A program made the translations under genes and the position numbers. The notes beneath the pieces were generated by a model. That model worked only from the letters and a program-made list of their open reading frames with translations. It was not told where the DNA came from and searched no databases. Shown here one piece after another: positions 26,073-35,511 of a stretch of DNA of 64,000 bases (positions within the stretch are counted from its first letter, which is position 1; each line of letters begins with the position of its first letter). The DNA is from CBDHDJ01 sp965261645 (GTDB taxonomy: Bacteria; Pseudomonadota; Alphaproteobacteria; SHVV01): NCBI GenBank assembly GCA_965261645.1, contig CBDHDJ010000002.1:806001-870000 (forward strand), written 5' to 3'.

Positions 26073-27791
26073 CTAATCCGCGACGACCGGGACCTCAATG
26101 CGCGAGGGATAACGGGCATCATGGAAGACGAACTGTGTGGCGACCCGACAGTCACTCGACGTCGCTCGCCGCGGATCCACCCCGGTGTGCGGATTGCGAT
26201 CGAACGTCGGGAAGCTGCTGCCGGCGATGTCCAGCCTGATCCGATGACCCGCCTGAAAGCAGTTTGCCATCGGTGCGAGCGCGATGCGGACCTCCTGGAC
26301 GCCCTGGCTGGTACCGATATCGGAGAGCCGGGCGATCCCGTCGCAGATATTGATCGCCTGCCCGTTGGGGTGGACATCGACGAGGCGCACGACGAAGTCA
26401 ACGTTTGGAACGTCAGCGGCGACGTGAAGGATAGCGATGGGAACGCCGATACAGGTCACGTCCCGGTCGAGCGTATCGCCATCGAAGACCAGCACGTCGT
26501 TGCGAATTTCCTGGCTGCGTTGGTCGACGGCGCCCATCGGCGTCGAATCGGCGTAGCAGCAACTGCGCCCGCCCAGGCTTATGACGGGAACGAGCGGGTT
26601 AGCGGAGAAGGCATCCACCGGCGCATCGCCGCTGACCGGCTCGTCCTGCAAGCGGCCCGTGCCGTTGATCGAGCACGCGCGGCCGTCACTCGCGAGATGA
26701 AGCGCTCGCGCCTGCGATCCCTTGGGTGGCCAGGCATCTTCCTCACGCCATCGGTTGCTGCCCGTCACAAAAAGCCGGACGGGCGGCTCGTCCTCGATGC
26801 CATTGTCATCGCCGCGCAACCAGCGGCCGAAGAACTTGACCTGAATCTCGTCCATGACGTTGCGGCCTTCCGTCCCGAAGTCCACCTCGCCGACATGTTG
26901 CGACCAGGGCATGTGATACCAAGGGCCGACGACCAGCATGTGATGAGCCTGGCCACGCTTCCGGAGCGCGACGAAATTATCGATCGTGCCTTCGAGAAAT
27001 ACGTCGTACCAGCCGGCGATGTGCAGCCCTGGGGCCTGCATGGCGTCATAGCTTTCCTGAGGCGCCCACTGCTTCCAATAGTCATCGTAGGTCGGATGGT
27101 CGAACCAGTCGCTGAGGTAGGACGCATATTTTTGCTGCCATTTCGTAGGCACGGCCTCACGCACGGGCAAATGCCCGTATAAATCCGTCGTGCAGCTGAA
27201 CAGATCGGCGAGCGCCGCCTCGGCTTCCGCATCGCCGGCGAACATCGCCTGATCCTTCGCCAGCGCCGCTACCCAACTCAGGATAAAGGCGTTGTGGAAT
27301 GCGCCGTTCTGGTAAGTCCAGCCCTCGCAATAGTTCCGCCCGGTCATGGCAGGGGCCATGGCCTTGAGCGCCGGCGGACTCTGCGAGGCGGCGAGGAGTT
27401 GGGTGGCGCCGGGATAGGAGAAGCCGTATGTGCCGACTGCTCCGTTGCACCACGGCTGCTCGGAGACCCAGGCGATTGCGTCGGCGCCGTCGGTAGCCTC
27501 GTGGGCGTAGGGGTAGAATACGCCACTCGAATCCCAGCGCCCGCGCACGTCCTGATGGACGACGGCGAAGCCTTGCGCGGCGTACCACGCGGGATGGGCG
27601 TAGCCCTGGTTGGTGACGTCGCGCTTGCCGTAGGGCGTCCGCACCAGGAGCGTGGGGCACGGGCCCGAATCGGGCGGCAGATAGATATCGGTGGCAAGCT
27701 CGACGCCATCGCGCATCGCCACCCGGACACCGCTCATGATGTCGATACCGGGTAGCGAGAGGGAAGTCGGGGCAACGTTGGTTCCGGGCAT
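26073..27791 (-). CDS. CocE/NonD family serine hydrolase (X-Pro dipeptidyl-peptidase S15-like)
   Basis: A 572-residue hydrolase from ATG 27791, selected because GAAAGGA lies about ten bases upstream; the open frame continues further back without support. An alpha/beta-hydrolase domain holds the nucleophile Ser125 in GTYGFSYPGATQLL and the oxyanion strand TLLVRTPYGKRD; a C-terminal jelly-roll domain follows (from about residue 330; ARALHLASDGR, HRIRLDIAGSSFP). Family members hydrolyse cocaine esters, glutaryl amides or dipeptides. It is the gene after the branched-chain-type transporter operon, suggesting action on the imported compound. Confidence 0.88.
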   Translation of the reverse strand: MPGTNVAPTSLSLPGIDIMSGVRVAMRDGVELATDIYLPPDSGPCPTLLVRTPYGKRDVTNQGYAHPAWYAAQGFAVVHQDVRGRWDSSGVFYPYAHEATDGADAIAWVSEQPWCNGAVGTYGFSYPGATQLLAASQSPPALKAMAPAMTGRNYCEGWTYQNGAFHNAFILSWVAALAKDQAMFAGDAEAEAALADLFSCTTDLYGHLPVREAVPTKWQQKYASYLSDWFDHPTYDDYWKQWAPQESYDAMQAPGLHIAGWYDVFLEGTIDNFVALRKRGQAHHMLVVGPWYHMPWSQHVGEVDFGTEGRNVMDEIQVKFFGRWLRGDDNGIEDEPPVRLFVTGSNRWREEDAWPPKGSQARALHLASDGRACSINGTGRLQDEPVSGDAPVDAFSANPLVPVISLGGRSCCYADSTPMGAVDQRSQEIRNDVLVFDGDTLDRDVTCIGVPIAILHVAADVPNVDFVVRLVDVHPNGQAINICDGIARLSDIGTSQGVQEVRIALAPMANCFQAGHRIRLDIAGSSFPTFDRNPHTGVDPRRATSSDCRVATQFVFHDARYPSRIEVPVVAD

Positions 27792-27841
27792 CGGGATTAC
27801 GTCCTTTCGTCGGCCGGACGGCTTCGCCACCGTCCGGAAGT

Positions 27842-28837
27842 TCAGGCTGTATCTTCGACCTGAGATTGCTTGTTGCTCATTGAACGCCGGGCCCAGTCGA
27901 CAAGACGTGCCACCTGCGGTGACAGGCCATCGGGTAGCGCCACCGAGGCGACGACGATCAACGAGCCTAGAATGATCAAGCGGAATTCATGCGTCTCGTG
28001 CAGGAACTCGGAGACCCACACGAGGAGGAAGGCTCCCAATATCGGGCCAAAAAAGGTTCCCCAGCCGCCAATGACCATCATGGCCAGCACGAGAACCATC
28101 GTGTCGTAGCTGAGTACGCCGGGCGCGATCGTACCGAAATAATTGGCCCAGAACGCCCCGCCGAGGCCCGCGATCGCGCCGCTGACGATGAATGCCAATA
28201 TCTGGGTTCTGAGCAAGCTGATGCCGCGGCTCGCGGCGTAGAGCGGCGCTTGACCGATGGCCTTGAACGCGAGGCCGAGTCGGGAGTGCATCACGAACCA
28301 CACGGCTGTCGTCGCGATCATGAACAGGACAAATCCGATGTAGTAATAGATCTGCGTTCGTGCCGCGTAGCCGATGCCATCGGGGACGATGCCGACGTAG
28401 CGCGGCAAGCCAAATATGCCGCCCGTGAAACCGCTGGTATCCGTGGTGAGCAGGATGCGGAAGATCTCATGAAACGAGATGGTCATGAGAATGACGTAGA
28501 CGCCCTTGAGCCTGATCGACGGCAAAGCGATCGCCAGGCTCGCGGCGACCGCGCCCGCAATGCCGAACAGGGCCGCGATGAAGGGCGGGAACTCGGCATG
28601 GAGGATGAGCCAGCCGGTGCAATAGCCGGCCATGGTGAAGATCGCCATCTGTCCGAGCGACCAGATGCCGGCGATACCCCACACCAGGTTCCAGCTCTGA
28701 GCCATGATGGCCCAAATGAAAAACATGATGAGAGTATTCAGCATGTAGTCGGGGATGATGTAGGGCAACGGCGCGATGACCACGACCAATGCCAGAAAAA
28801 TCGGAATGAAGGCGCGGACAGAGTCTCCCGACGGCAT
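27842..28837 (-). CDS. livM: Branched-chain amino acid-type ABC transporter permease LivM
   Basis: A 331-residue inner-membrane permease from ATG 28837, which overlaps the livH stop in the sequence TAATG. About ten hydrophobic segments are visible, with the LivM signature GLPRYVGIVPDGIGY region, VMHSRLGLAFKAIGQAPLYA and ALGGFGTFFGP-type loop (MVIGGWGTFFGPILGAFLL). It forms the channel with LivH, driven by LivG/LivF. The earlier start in the open frame would add 31 residues of non-membrane sequence and is rejected. Confidence 0.92.
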   Translation of the reverse strand: MPSGDSVRAFIPIFLALVVVIAPLPYIIPDYMLNTLIMFFIWAIMAQSWNLVWGIAGIWSLGQMAIFTMAGYCTGWLILHAEFPPFIAALFGIAGAVAASLAIALPSIRLKGVYVILMTISFHEIFRILLTTDTSGFTGGIFGLPRYVGIVPDGIGYAARTQIYYYIGFVLFMIATTAVWFVMHSRLGLAFKAIGQAPLYAASRGISLLRTQILAFIVSGAIAGLGGAFWANYFGTIAPGVLSYDTMVLVLAMMVIGGWGTFFGPILGAFLLVWVSEFLHETHEFRLIILGSLIVVASVALPDGLSPQVARLVDWARRSMSNKQSQVEDTA

Positions 28838-29721
28838 TAGATGCGCGCCTCTTCGGGCGTCCCGTACAGTCCATAGGGCCTGAAGATCAGCACCACGATC
28901 ATAAAGGCGAAGAGCGCGGGCAACGCCCATTTGACCCCGAACAGGACGGCGACGGCGGCCTGGATAAAGCCGACGATAAAGGCGGCGATGATCGTGCCCT
29001 TGATGCTGCCAAGCCCGCCGAACACGATGACGACGATGGCGGTCAACATCGGGTCAAGACCGCCATGGGGGCGCAGCAGGTAGAAGCTGCCGAGCAACAC
29101 GCCGGCGGCAGTCGCCAGGGCGGCGCCTATCGCGACCGTGACCGAGAATACGCGGCCAGCCGGAATGCCCATCAAATAGGCGGCGTTCACGTCCTCGGCC
29201 ACCGCGCGAAGCGCGATGCCGCTGCGCGCCGTTTTGAGGAAGTGATTGGTCGCAAGGAGAATGGCGATCGCGACGACGCCGACAAACAGGGCGTTGTACC
29301 GGATCACGGTCGTGCCTAGTATGATCGTCCCATCGATGGCCGGCGGAAGCGCTTTGAGCCGAGGGCCGAAAACCAACAGAATCAGCGCTTCAATGACGAT
29401 GGCGAGACCGACGCTCGCCATGATAGTGGCGATGTCCCAGCGCGGGCTGCCCACGCCCAAGAGCGGGCGAAGCATGGCGAAATAGGTGAAGAGACCGACC
29501 AAGACCCCCGCACCGATGGCGACAAAAAGACCCACATAAAGCGGCAGCCCGAGTTCGTCCGCGACGAACCACGCCACGTAGCCGCCGATAACCAGAAACC
29601 CGCCATGGGCCAGGTTCAGAAATCGTAGGCCCCCGTAGATCAGCGCCAGACCCACCGCGCTGGTCGCGAAAATGGAGCCCAATACGATGCCCGTGTAGAA
29701 GATGGCGAAGGCTGTGTTCAT
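28837..29721 (-). CDS. livH: Branched-chain amino acid-type ABC transporter permease LivH
   Basis: A 294-residue inner-membrane permease with the LivH family pattern: GSIFATSAVGLALIYGGLRF, LNLAHGGFLVIGGYVAWFV, ARSGIALRAVAEDVNAAYLM and VFGGLGSIKGTIIAAFIVGF. Eight hydrophobic segments are apparent. It pairs with LivM, with which it overlaps. Transcribed on the reverse strand after livF with a 33-base gap, so part of one transport operon. Confidence 0.93.
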   Translation of the reverse strand: MNTAFAIFYTGIVLGSIFATSAVGLALIYGGLRFLNLAHGGFLVIGGYVAWFVADELGLPLYVGLFVAIGAGVLVGLFTYFAMLRPLLGVGSPRWDIATIMASVGLAIVIEALILLVFGPRLKALPPAIDGTIILGTTVIRYNALFVGVVAIAILLATNHFLKTARSGIALRAVAEDVNAAYLMGIPAGRVFSVTVAIGAALATAAGVLLGSFYLLRPHGGLDPMLTAIVVIVFGGLGSIKGTIIAAFIVGFIQAAVAVLFGVKWALPALFAFMIVVLIFRPYGLYGTPEEARI

Positions 29722-29754
29722 CGGCGCGCTCGGGATGTTTGCTCTTCGCGTTGC

Positions 29755-30489
29755 CTAACCGACATAGGCCTGCAGGAGCAGGTCCGGGTCGTTGAGGACA
29801 TCGTCGGCGGGGCCTTCGATGATGATCTTGCCGCTTTCCATCACGTAGATGCGGTTGGCGACGCCGTGCAGATGGCTCGCTTTCTCCTCGACGAGCAGCA
29901 TGGCGATACCGCTCTCGACGATCTTCCGCAGCATGTCGTAAACGGAATCGCGCAGGATCGGCGCGAGGCCAAGGGACGGCTCGTCAACGATCAAGAGCTT
30001 GGGCGCGCTCATCAAACCGCGCGCCAGCGCCAGCATGCGGCGCTCGCCACCGCTGAGAACCCGCGCCGGCACCTCGAGGCGCGTCTTGAGCTGCGGGAAG
30101 TATTCCAGCACCTCGGCCATACGCGAGCGCCGTTTACCCCATTGCAGGTAGGCGCCGGCCAGGAGGTTCTCCTCGACCAGCATCTGCGGAAATACCTGAT
30201 CGCCTTGGGGGATGTGCGAGACGCCGAGGCGCACGATGTCCGACGGGATGAACGGAGCGATCGATTTACCGTCAATGTAGATCTCGCCCCGTGTCGGCGC
30301 CAAGAGGCCGGAAATCATGCGCATCAAGGTGGTCTTGCCGTGGCCGTTGGGGCCAAGCAGCGCCACGACTTCACCCTTGTCGAGGTAAAGCGACACGCCC
30401 TCGAGGACCCGGTATTCACCGTAACCGCCCTCGAGCTCGCGAACCTCGAGCAGCGGATGGGTGGCCGCCGCAGGTGGCTGTTCACTCAT
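29755..30489 (-). CDS. livF: Branched-chain amino acid-type ABC transporter ATPase LivF
   Basis: A 244-residue ATPase starting MSEQPPAAATHP at 30489, whose ATG overlaps the end of livG by eight bases. Walker A (GPNGHGKTT), signature (LSGGERRMLALARGL) and Walker B (KLLIVDEPSLGLAP) are complete, and EGGYGEYRVLEGVSL is LivF-like. It powers import with LivG. The GTG at 30519 gives a longer N-terminus that overlaps livG more and is not favoured. Confidence 0.93.
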   Translation of the reverse strand: MSEQPPAAATHPLLEVRELEGGYGEYRVLEGVSLYLDKGEVVALLGPNGHGKTTLMRMISGLLAPTRGEIYIDGKSIAPFIPSDIVRLGVSHIPQGDQVFPQMLVEENLLAGAYLQWGKRRSRMAEVLEYFPQLKTRLEVPARVLSGGERRMLALARGLMSAPKLLIVDEPSLGLAPILRDSVYDMLRKIVESGIAMLLVEEKASHLHGVANRIYVMESGKIIIEGPADDVLNDPDLLLQAYVG

Positions 30490-31270
30490 GGGTTGGCCTG
30501 GCCCCCTCGCTCGAGACATTGCTCAGCCGGTCAGCCTCGGCACCGAGATACACGCGGACGACCTCGGGGTTCTTCACCGCTTCGCCGGGGGAGCCCTCGA
30601 AGATCACTTTGCCCTGGTCGAGGATGAGCACTTCGCGGGCGATCTGCATGAGGGCGCTCATAACATGCTCGATGATGAGGAGGCTCATGCCAAGCTCATT
30701 GATCCGGCGCAGCACGCCGAGCATCAGTTCGCGCTCGTCATGGTTCAAGCCGCCGATCGGCTCATCCAGCATCAAGAGCCTCGGTTTGGCCGCCAAGGCG
30801 CTCGCAATCATCAGTTGCTTGCGATGAAGGACCGCCAGCGGCCCGGCGCGAAGCGCGCGGACCTCGGTCAGCTGGCAGAACTCGATCACCTGCTCGACAT
30901 GGGACTGAAGAGCCTGTTCTCCCCCCCCGATTCGGTCCTGCCCGCCGAACATCGCGCCTACCACAACATTGTCCCGGACCGACATGTCGTGGAAGGAAAC
31001 CGGCGTCTGAAACGTACGCTGGAGGCCGAGCCGGGCTATTTCGGGGGCGGAGGCCCTGGTGATGTCACGGCCGAGAAAGTGGATGGTGCCGCTCGACGGG
31101 CTGGCGACCCCCGAGATGACGTCGAACAACGTCGTCTTGCCGGCTCCGTTGGGGCCGATCACGCCATAAACCTGACCTTCGGCGACACGGAAGTTCACGC
31201 CATCGAGAGCATCAAGGCCGCCAAAGCGCTTGCTAACGGATCGGCATTCCAGGACAGGAGGCTGGTTCAT
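30482..31270 (-). CDS. livG: Branched-chain amino acid-type ABC transporter ATPase LivG
   Basis: A 262-residue ATPase from ATG 31270 (MNQPPVLECRSVSKRFGGLD). Walker A (GPNGAGKTT), Q-loop region (LGLQRTFQTPVSF) and Walker B (LLMLDEPIGGLNHDE) are clear. The signature motif is degenerate, RAGPLAVLHRKQLMIASAL in place of LSYGQQR, which is unusual; LivG proteins normally have a better match here. The open frame upstream of 31270 lacks coding character. It lies downstream of the binding protein after a hairpin at 31340-31369. Confidence 0.92.
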   Translation of the reverse strand: MNQPPVLECRSVSKRFGGLDALDGVNFRVAEGQVYGVIGPNGAGKTTLFDVISGVASPSSGTIHFLGRDITRASAPEIARLGLQRTFQTPVSFHDMSVRDNVVVGAMFGGQDRIGGGEQALQSHVEQVIEFCQLTEVRALRAGPLAVLHRKQLMIASALAAKPRLLMLDEPIGGLNHDERELMLGVLRRINELGMSLLIIEHVMSALMQIAREVLILDQGKVIFEGSPGEAVKNPEVVRVYLGAEADRLSNVSSEGARPTHE

Positions 31271-31339
31271 CTCACGATTGGTACCGCAGAGTGGTCCACG
31301 TTGGTAGCGCTGGCACCGTGGGCCCGATCGCCAAACGAC

Positions 31340-31369
31340 GGGAGCAGCGAGGATATCCTCGCCGCTCCC
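31340..31369 (-). promoter_or_regulatory. Hairpin between binding-protein gene and livG
   Basis: A 15-bp arm (31340-31354) pairs with 31355-31369 with a single mismatch and almost no loop (centre GGATATCC). It has no T-run, so it may act as an mRNA 3'-end stabiliser or weak attenuator that lets the binding protein be made in excess over the membrane subunits, as in many ABC operons. Confidence 0.55.
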
Positions 31370-31410
31370 GCCAACACACGGCAGTGGATGATCGAATGAC
31401 GAGCCGCCCC

Positions 31411-32733
31411 TTATGACATCCACGGTGCCTTGGTCAGCTTCGCCTCCGCATAGGGATCCGGCCACACGCAAATATGTTCGCCGTTGACGATCTGATAGAA
31501 CGTGTGGGGCAGACCGAGCGACGGATCCGATTCCTCGGTGGGATAGCTCGGGACCGTCAGGTTATTCTCCCTCACGGCGTACGATCCTGCCGCACCGCGG
31601 TAGTTGACGTTGGTCAGGGCCTTGGCGACGGCCTCGCTGTCCTTGGGATCACCGGCCGTGCGGGCGGCCTCCGCCCACATCATCACCTGGTCATACATCG
31701 GACCCGCGGCGCCGAAGCTTGGCTCATCCCCGTTCCAGCGCTTGCGGTAACGGGCGCGGAAATCCTTGCCAATCTTGTCGGGCAGGAGTCCGATGACCGT
31801 GGACCACACAACGCCATTCGCCAGATCACCAGTCACCTCGAGATACTCCGGCGTCGACGGCGTGAACACCTGGTAGATGAGCGAGTTCGTCGGCAAGTCC
31901 GAAAAATGACGGATAAACAGCGCGTCGTCGCCGACGATGCCATCGTTCATGGCAATCACGCTCGGCGGATTATTGCGGATTTTGGTGAGCGTCGGCGTCC
32001 AGTCCGGAATGCCATAGGGGACGACTTCGAAATAGGTTTCCTCCCAGCCGGCCTGTTCCATTGCCGGGCGCGTCGCCTTGTGGATTTGTTCCGAATAGCC
32101 GTTGTCCCCGCCAATGATGGCGACTGTCTTGCCATAAGCGAGCCAGTCCTCCGGCACGGTGTCCATGAAATCGGCGAAACCCCATCCGTAAAAGTCGCCC
32201 GACGGGCAGGTCTGGAAAATCATGCGGTACTTCTGGAGGTTTGCGGCGATGGCGTCTTTGACGGCGATCTGGGCCTGCTGGCTCACATAGACGACGCCTG
32301 CTTCGGCAACCATGTCGAGTTCCACGCCGCTGGCGATGAAGTAGCCGGCAACGACGACGTCGACCTTCTCTTTGTGCAACAACCGCTCGAACGAGGCGCG
32401 CACCTGTTGATCGAAGGTATCTTCCGCGTCATCGACAACCGCTTCCAACTTGTAACCGGCAAGGCCGCCGGTCGCGTTGATGTCCTCGATGGCCATGATC
32501 AGCCCGCGCCGGAATTCCTCCATGTCACCGGAGAAAATGCCGGTCATGCCCAATGGCGCGCCGATGCGTAACGTGCCCTTGCTTTGCGCCCAGGCCGACC
32601 GTGTGGGACCAAGCACGGTGCCCGTCGCCAAACTGCCGGCTCCGGCCGCGACGCCGGCGCCGGTCAGTACCGACGAGCGCAAAAAGTCACGGCGGGAAAA
32701 TCCCGAAGATTTCCGATCGTTTTCCTTACTCAT
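31411..32733 (-). CDS. Branched-chain amino acid-type ABC transporter substrate-binding protein (Tat-exported)
   Basis: A 440-residue periplasmic binding protein with a twin-arginine signal (GFSRRDFLRSSVLTGAGVAA) and cleavage near ARSAWAQSKG-like residues (about 50). The mature part has the Peripla_BP_6 pattern LRIGAPLGMTGIFSGDMEEF, EDINATGGLAGYKLEAVVDD. Related proteins bind branched-chain amino acids, urea, amides or aromatic acids, so the ligand is open. It heads the operon SBP-livG-livF-livH-livM-hydrolase-Rieske. AGGACAAT precedes the start. Confidence 0.9.
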   Translation of the reverse strand: MSKENDRKSSGFSRRDFLRSSVLTGAGVAAGAGSLATGTVLGPTRSAWAQSKGTLRIGAPLGMTGIFSGDMEEFRRGLIMAIEDINATGGLAGYKLEAVVDDAEDTFDQQVRASFERLLHKEKVDVVVAGYFIASGVELDMVAEAGVVYVSQQAQIAVKDAIAANLQKYRMIFQTCPSGDFYGWGFADFMDTVPEDWLAYGKTVAIIGGDNGYSEQIHKATRPAMEQAGWEETYFEVVPYGIPDWTPTLTKIRNNPPSVIAMNDGIVGDDALFIRHFSDLPTNSLIYQVFTPSTPEYLEVTGDLANGVVWSTVIGLLPDKIGKDFRARYRKRWNGDEPSFGAAGPMYDQVMMWAEAARTAGDPKDSEAVAKALTNVNYRGAAGSYAVRENNLTVPSYPTEESDPSLGLPHTFYQIVNGEHICVWPDPYAEAKLTKAPWMS

Positions 32734-32948
32734 GATTGTCCTCCCGATTTATGTGCGCCTTAGGTTGGTGCCGCGGTTTGGATACCTTCGTCCGTAGGGC
32801 TACGGCGGAACGGGTGGGAGTCTGGCCGGGCAACAAGCCTGTTGCAAGGGTTTTGAGGCACACATGTGATGCCCGGCGCCGTTCATGGCTTCGCAGCGCT
32901 ATCGCGAGGGCAGGCGCCAGAGTATAGTAAGGAAGAGACGTCTGCCGC

Positions 32949-34040
32949 ATGAGCGAGATCGTCAGGGAGGGATCAGCCATTCCACGTTACGATGCCAAGG
33001 TCCATTTGGTGGGAAGCGTTCCGCGCAAGACCGTGGAAGAGGTCTTCACCATCTGCTCGCACGAGATCGGCAGCGACATTCGATGCGTGCCTGATGGCGA
33101 GGTGGGCGACCGCGCCGATTACAACACCTTTGTCGCCTACCGAGTGCTCGATCCTCATCCAGAGCTCGAAACGGTGGAAAAGCCGCGCATGGCGGAAGGC
33201 AAGCGGGAGTGGTGGCACGCCAACGATCTTTTGGACAACACCTGGAAAATCAAGATCCGGGACGACGTCAAGATTCCCCACTTCGACAACCTGCTCTACG
33301 CCGACGCCGCGATCGAATCCTACCAGACGTTCGAGACCCTGAAGGCTGAGGGGGTGGTTCCCGCGAACGTGCGCTTCCAGGTCTCATTGCCGCCGCCGCA
33401 CAGCGCGGCCGGCATGTGGTTTCATGACCCTGGCGATTACGACCGCGCGGTGCCCGCCTATCTCGAGGCCATGGTGAAGGAGGTCGGCCGGATCACCGAC
33501 GTCATTCCCAACGACGATCTCGCGATTCAGTGGGATGCCTGTCACGAGACCCTCGATATCGAGGGCAACCTCGCCTGGACGCCGAAGAGCGATCCCTGGG
33601 TGCGGTTCGCCTCCGAGATCCTGCCGATCTCGATGTATATCCCCGAGGAGGTTTTGCTCGGCTATCACTTCTGCTACGGCGATATCCACGGGCAACACGA
33701 GTTGGAGCCCAAGAGTCTCGACGCATGCGTGCGCATGGCCAATCTCGTAGCCAATAATTCCGGCCGGCGGATCGACTGGGTGCACATGCCAGTGCCCGCG
33801 CGCCGCACCGACGATGACTATTTCCGGCCCCTCGAGGCTCTCGATGTCGGCGACACGCGCGTCGTGCTCGGCGTCGTGCAAGTCACCGATGGTGTCGAGG
33901 GGACGAAGCAGCGAATCGATGCCGGCAAAAAGTTTTTGGCCGACTTCGCCATCGCCACGGAATGCGGTCTCGGCCGCTACGAGCCCGAGCAGCTCGAGGA
34001 CCTGCTCAAGATCCACCACGGTGCGGCGCAGTTGCTGTAG
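32949..34040 (+). CDS. UROD/MetE-like superfamily protein with a zinc-thiolate site
   Basis: A 363-residue protein resembling the TIM barrels of the MetE C-terminal/UROD/EaCoMT group. Features are an N-terminal VGSVPRKTVEEV, the HxC pair His240/Cys242 in LGYHFCYGDIHG, and Cys339 in ATECGLGRYEPEQL; in MetE, His, Cys, Glu and Cys bind the zinc that activates a thiol for alkyl transfer. A matching set suggests a zinc-dependent alkyl or methyl transferase acting on a thiol. It is a free-standing gene divergent from the ABC transporter operon and upstream of the TRAP permease gene. The exact substrate is unknown. Confidence 0.72.
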   Translation: MSEIVREGSAIPRYDAKVHLVGSVPRKTVEEVFTICSHEIGSDIRCVPDGEVGDRADYNTFVAYRVLDPHPELETVEKPRMAEGKREWWHANDLLDNTWKIKIRDDVKIPHFDNLLYADAAIESYQTFETLKAEGVVPANVRFQVSLPPPHSAAGMWFHDPGDYDRAVPAYLEAMVKEVGRITDVIPNDDLAIQWDACHETLDIEGNLAWTPKSDPWVRFASEILPISMYIPEEVLLGYHFCYGDIHGQHELEPKSLDACVRMANLVANNSGRRIDWVHMPVPARRTDDDYFRPLEALDVGDTRVVLGVVQVTDGVEGTKQRIDAGKKFLADFAIATECGLGRYEPEQLEDLLKIHHGAAQLL

Positions 34041-34153
34041 CGAATGTGAAGCAGACGCGTACCGACCGCTGCCTGTAACGACCCGAGATCAGGTGTCCAT
34101 CTCACCGGCGATAAGCCGACACAGCGCATAGGGGGAGGCGCACACGTCACACC

Positions 34154-35470
34154 ATGGAATGGTGGCTCATGCTCATGATCATTCTGGGCGGCACGATGTT
34201 CGTGCTGGCGCTCGGCGTGCCGGTGGCGTTTGGGTTCATCCTTATCAACATCTTGGGGGTTCTGATTCTGCAGGGCGGCGGGCGCGCGTTCCACTCGCTC
34301 ACGCTCAGCATGTACGATTCGGTCTCGACGTTCGTCCTGCTGCCCATTCCGCTGTTCATCCTCATGGGGGAGATTCTGTGGCACTCGCGGATCGCCTTCA
34401 ACGCGATCGACGTGATCGACCGCATGTTGGGGCGCCTGCCCGGCCGGCTCAGCATTCTCGCCGTGCTGTCGGGGACCGTGTTCTCGAGCCTGAGTGGCTC
34501 AACCATGGCCACGACGGCGGTTCTCGGCACCATCTTGCTGCCCGATATGGAGCGGCGCGGCTACAAGCGGCCCATGTCGATCGGGCCGATTCTCGCCAGC
34601 GGCGGCCTTGCGATGATCATTCCGCCGAGCGGTCTCGCGGTCATTTTCGGCGCGATCGCCAAACTGTCGATCGGCAAAATCCTCATCGCCGGACTCATTC
34701 CCGGCATGATCATGGCGACGCTGTACATCTCCTACATCGTCATTCGCTGCACGCTTCAGCCCCATTTGACGCCGGCCTACGACGTCGAACGGCCGCCGTT
34801 CAGGGAGATCGTCATCGGCGTCGTCCGCTACCTCATGCCGCTCGGCATCATCGTGTTTCTCGTGACCGGATCTATCGTGGTCGGCGCGGCGACGCCGACC
34901 GAGGCCGCCTCACTCGGCTGTCTCGGCTCGTTCGTGCTCGCCGCGGCTTATCGCGGCCTGTCCCTTCACGTCGTGGTGGAGGCGCTCAAGGGCACCGTCT
35001 ACATCACCGTCATGGGGCTGGCCATTCTCGTCGGTGCGACCGGATTCAGTCAGATTCTCGCCTATTCCGGCGCCACCCATGGCCTGCTCCAAGCCGTCCT
35101 CGGGCTCGCGGTCGCGCCCATCATCGTCATTCTGTCGATGCAGTTCATCGTGCTCGTCATGGGCACGTTCATGGAGCAGGTCGCGATCATGCTGATCACG
35201 CTTCCGCTCTATATCCCCATCGTCAAGTCCCTCGGCTACGATCCGATCTGGTTCGCCATCCTAATGCTGATCAACCTGCAGATGGCGCTCACCACGCCAC
35301 CTTTCGGCTTCCTGCTCTTCGTGATCAAGGGGGTGGCGCCGGTCGGGACCACGATGCGTCAGATCTATATGTCGGCCTTCCCATTCCTGTTGTGCGATGC
35401 CGTCGCCATGGCGGTCATCCTAATCTATCCTGAAACCGTGAACGTGCTGATCAATCTCGTGTATTCGTAA
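34154..35470 (+). CDS. dctM: TRAP transporter large permease, DctM family
   Basis: A 438-residue membrane protein of the usual DctM length with about 12 hydrophobic segments and family stretches FSSLSGSTMATTAVLGTILLP, GPILASGGLAMIIPPSG, ATPTEAASLGCLGSF and QMALTTPPFGFLLFVIKG. It carries out Na+-coupled uptake of a substrate delivered by a periplasmic binding protein. Normally it follows DctP and DctQ; here those lie at 38.9-40.6 kb, beyond an IS1595 copy. Upstream is the MetE-like gene. Confidence 0.92.
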   Translation: MEWWLMLMIILGGTMFVLALGVPVAFGFILINILGVLILQGGGRAFHSLTLSMYDSVSTFVLLPIPLFILMGEILWHSRIAFNAIDVIDRMLGRLPGRLSILAVLSGTVFSSLSGSTMATTAVLGTILLPDMERRGYKRPMSIGPILASGGLAMIIPPSGLAVIFGAIAKLSIGKILIAGLIPGMIMATLYISYIVIRCTLQPHLTPAYDVERPPFREIVIGVVRYLMPLGIIVFLVTGSIVVGAATPTEAASLGCLGSFVLAAAYRGLSLHVVVEALKGTVYITVMGLAILVGATGFSQILAYSGATHGLLQAVLGLAVAPIIVILSMQFIVLVMGTFMEQVAIMLITLPLYIPIVKSLGYDPIWFAILMLINLQMALTTPPFGFLLFVIKGVAPVGTTMRQIYMSAFPFLLCDAVAMAVILIYPETVNVLINLVYS

Positions 35471-35511
35471 GTAACGCGCGCGACGAGGAAAGTCGGCGAA
35501 GGTCACCCAAC

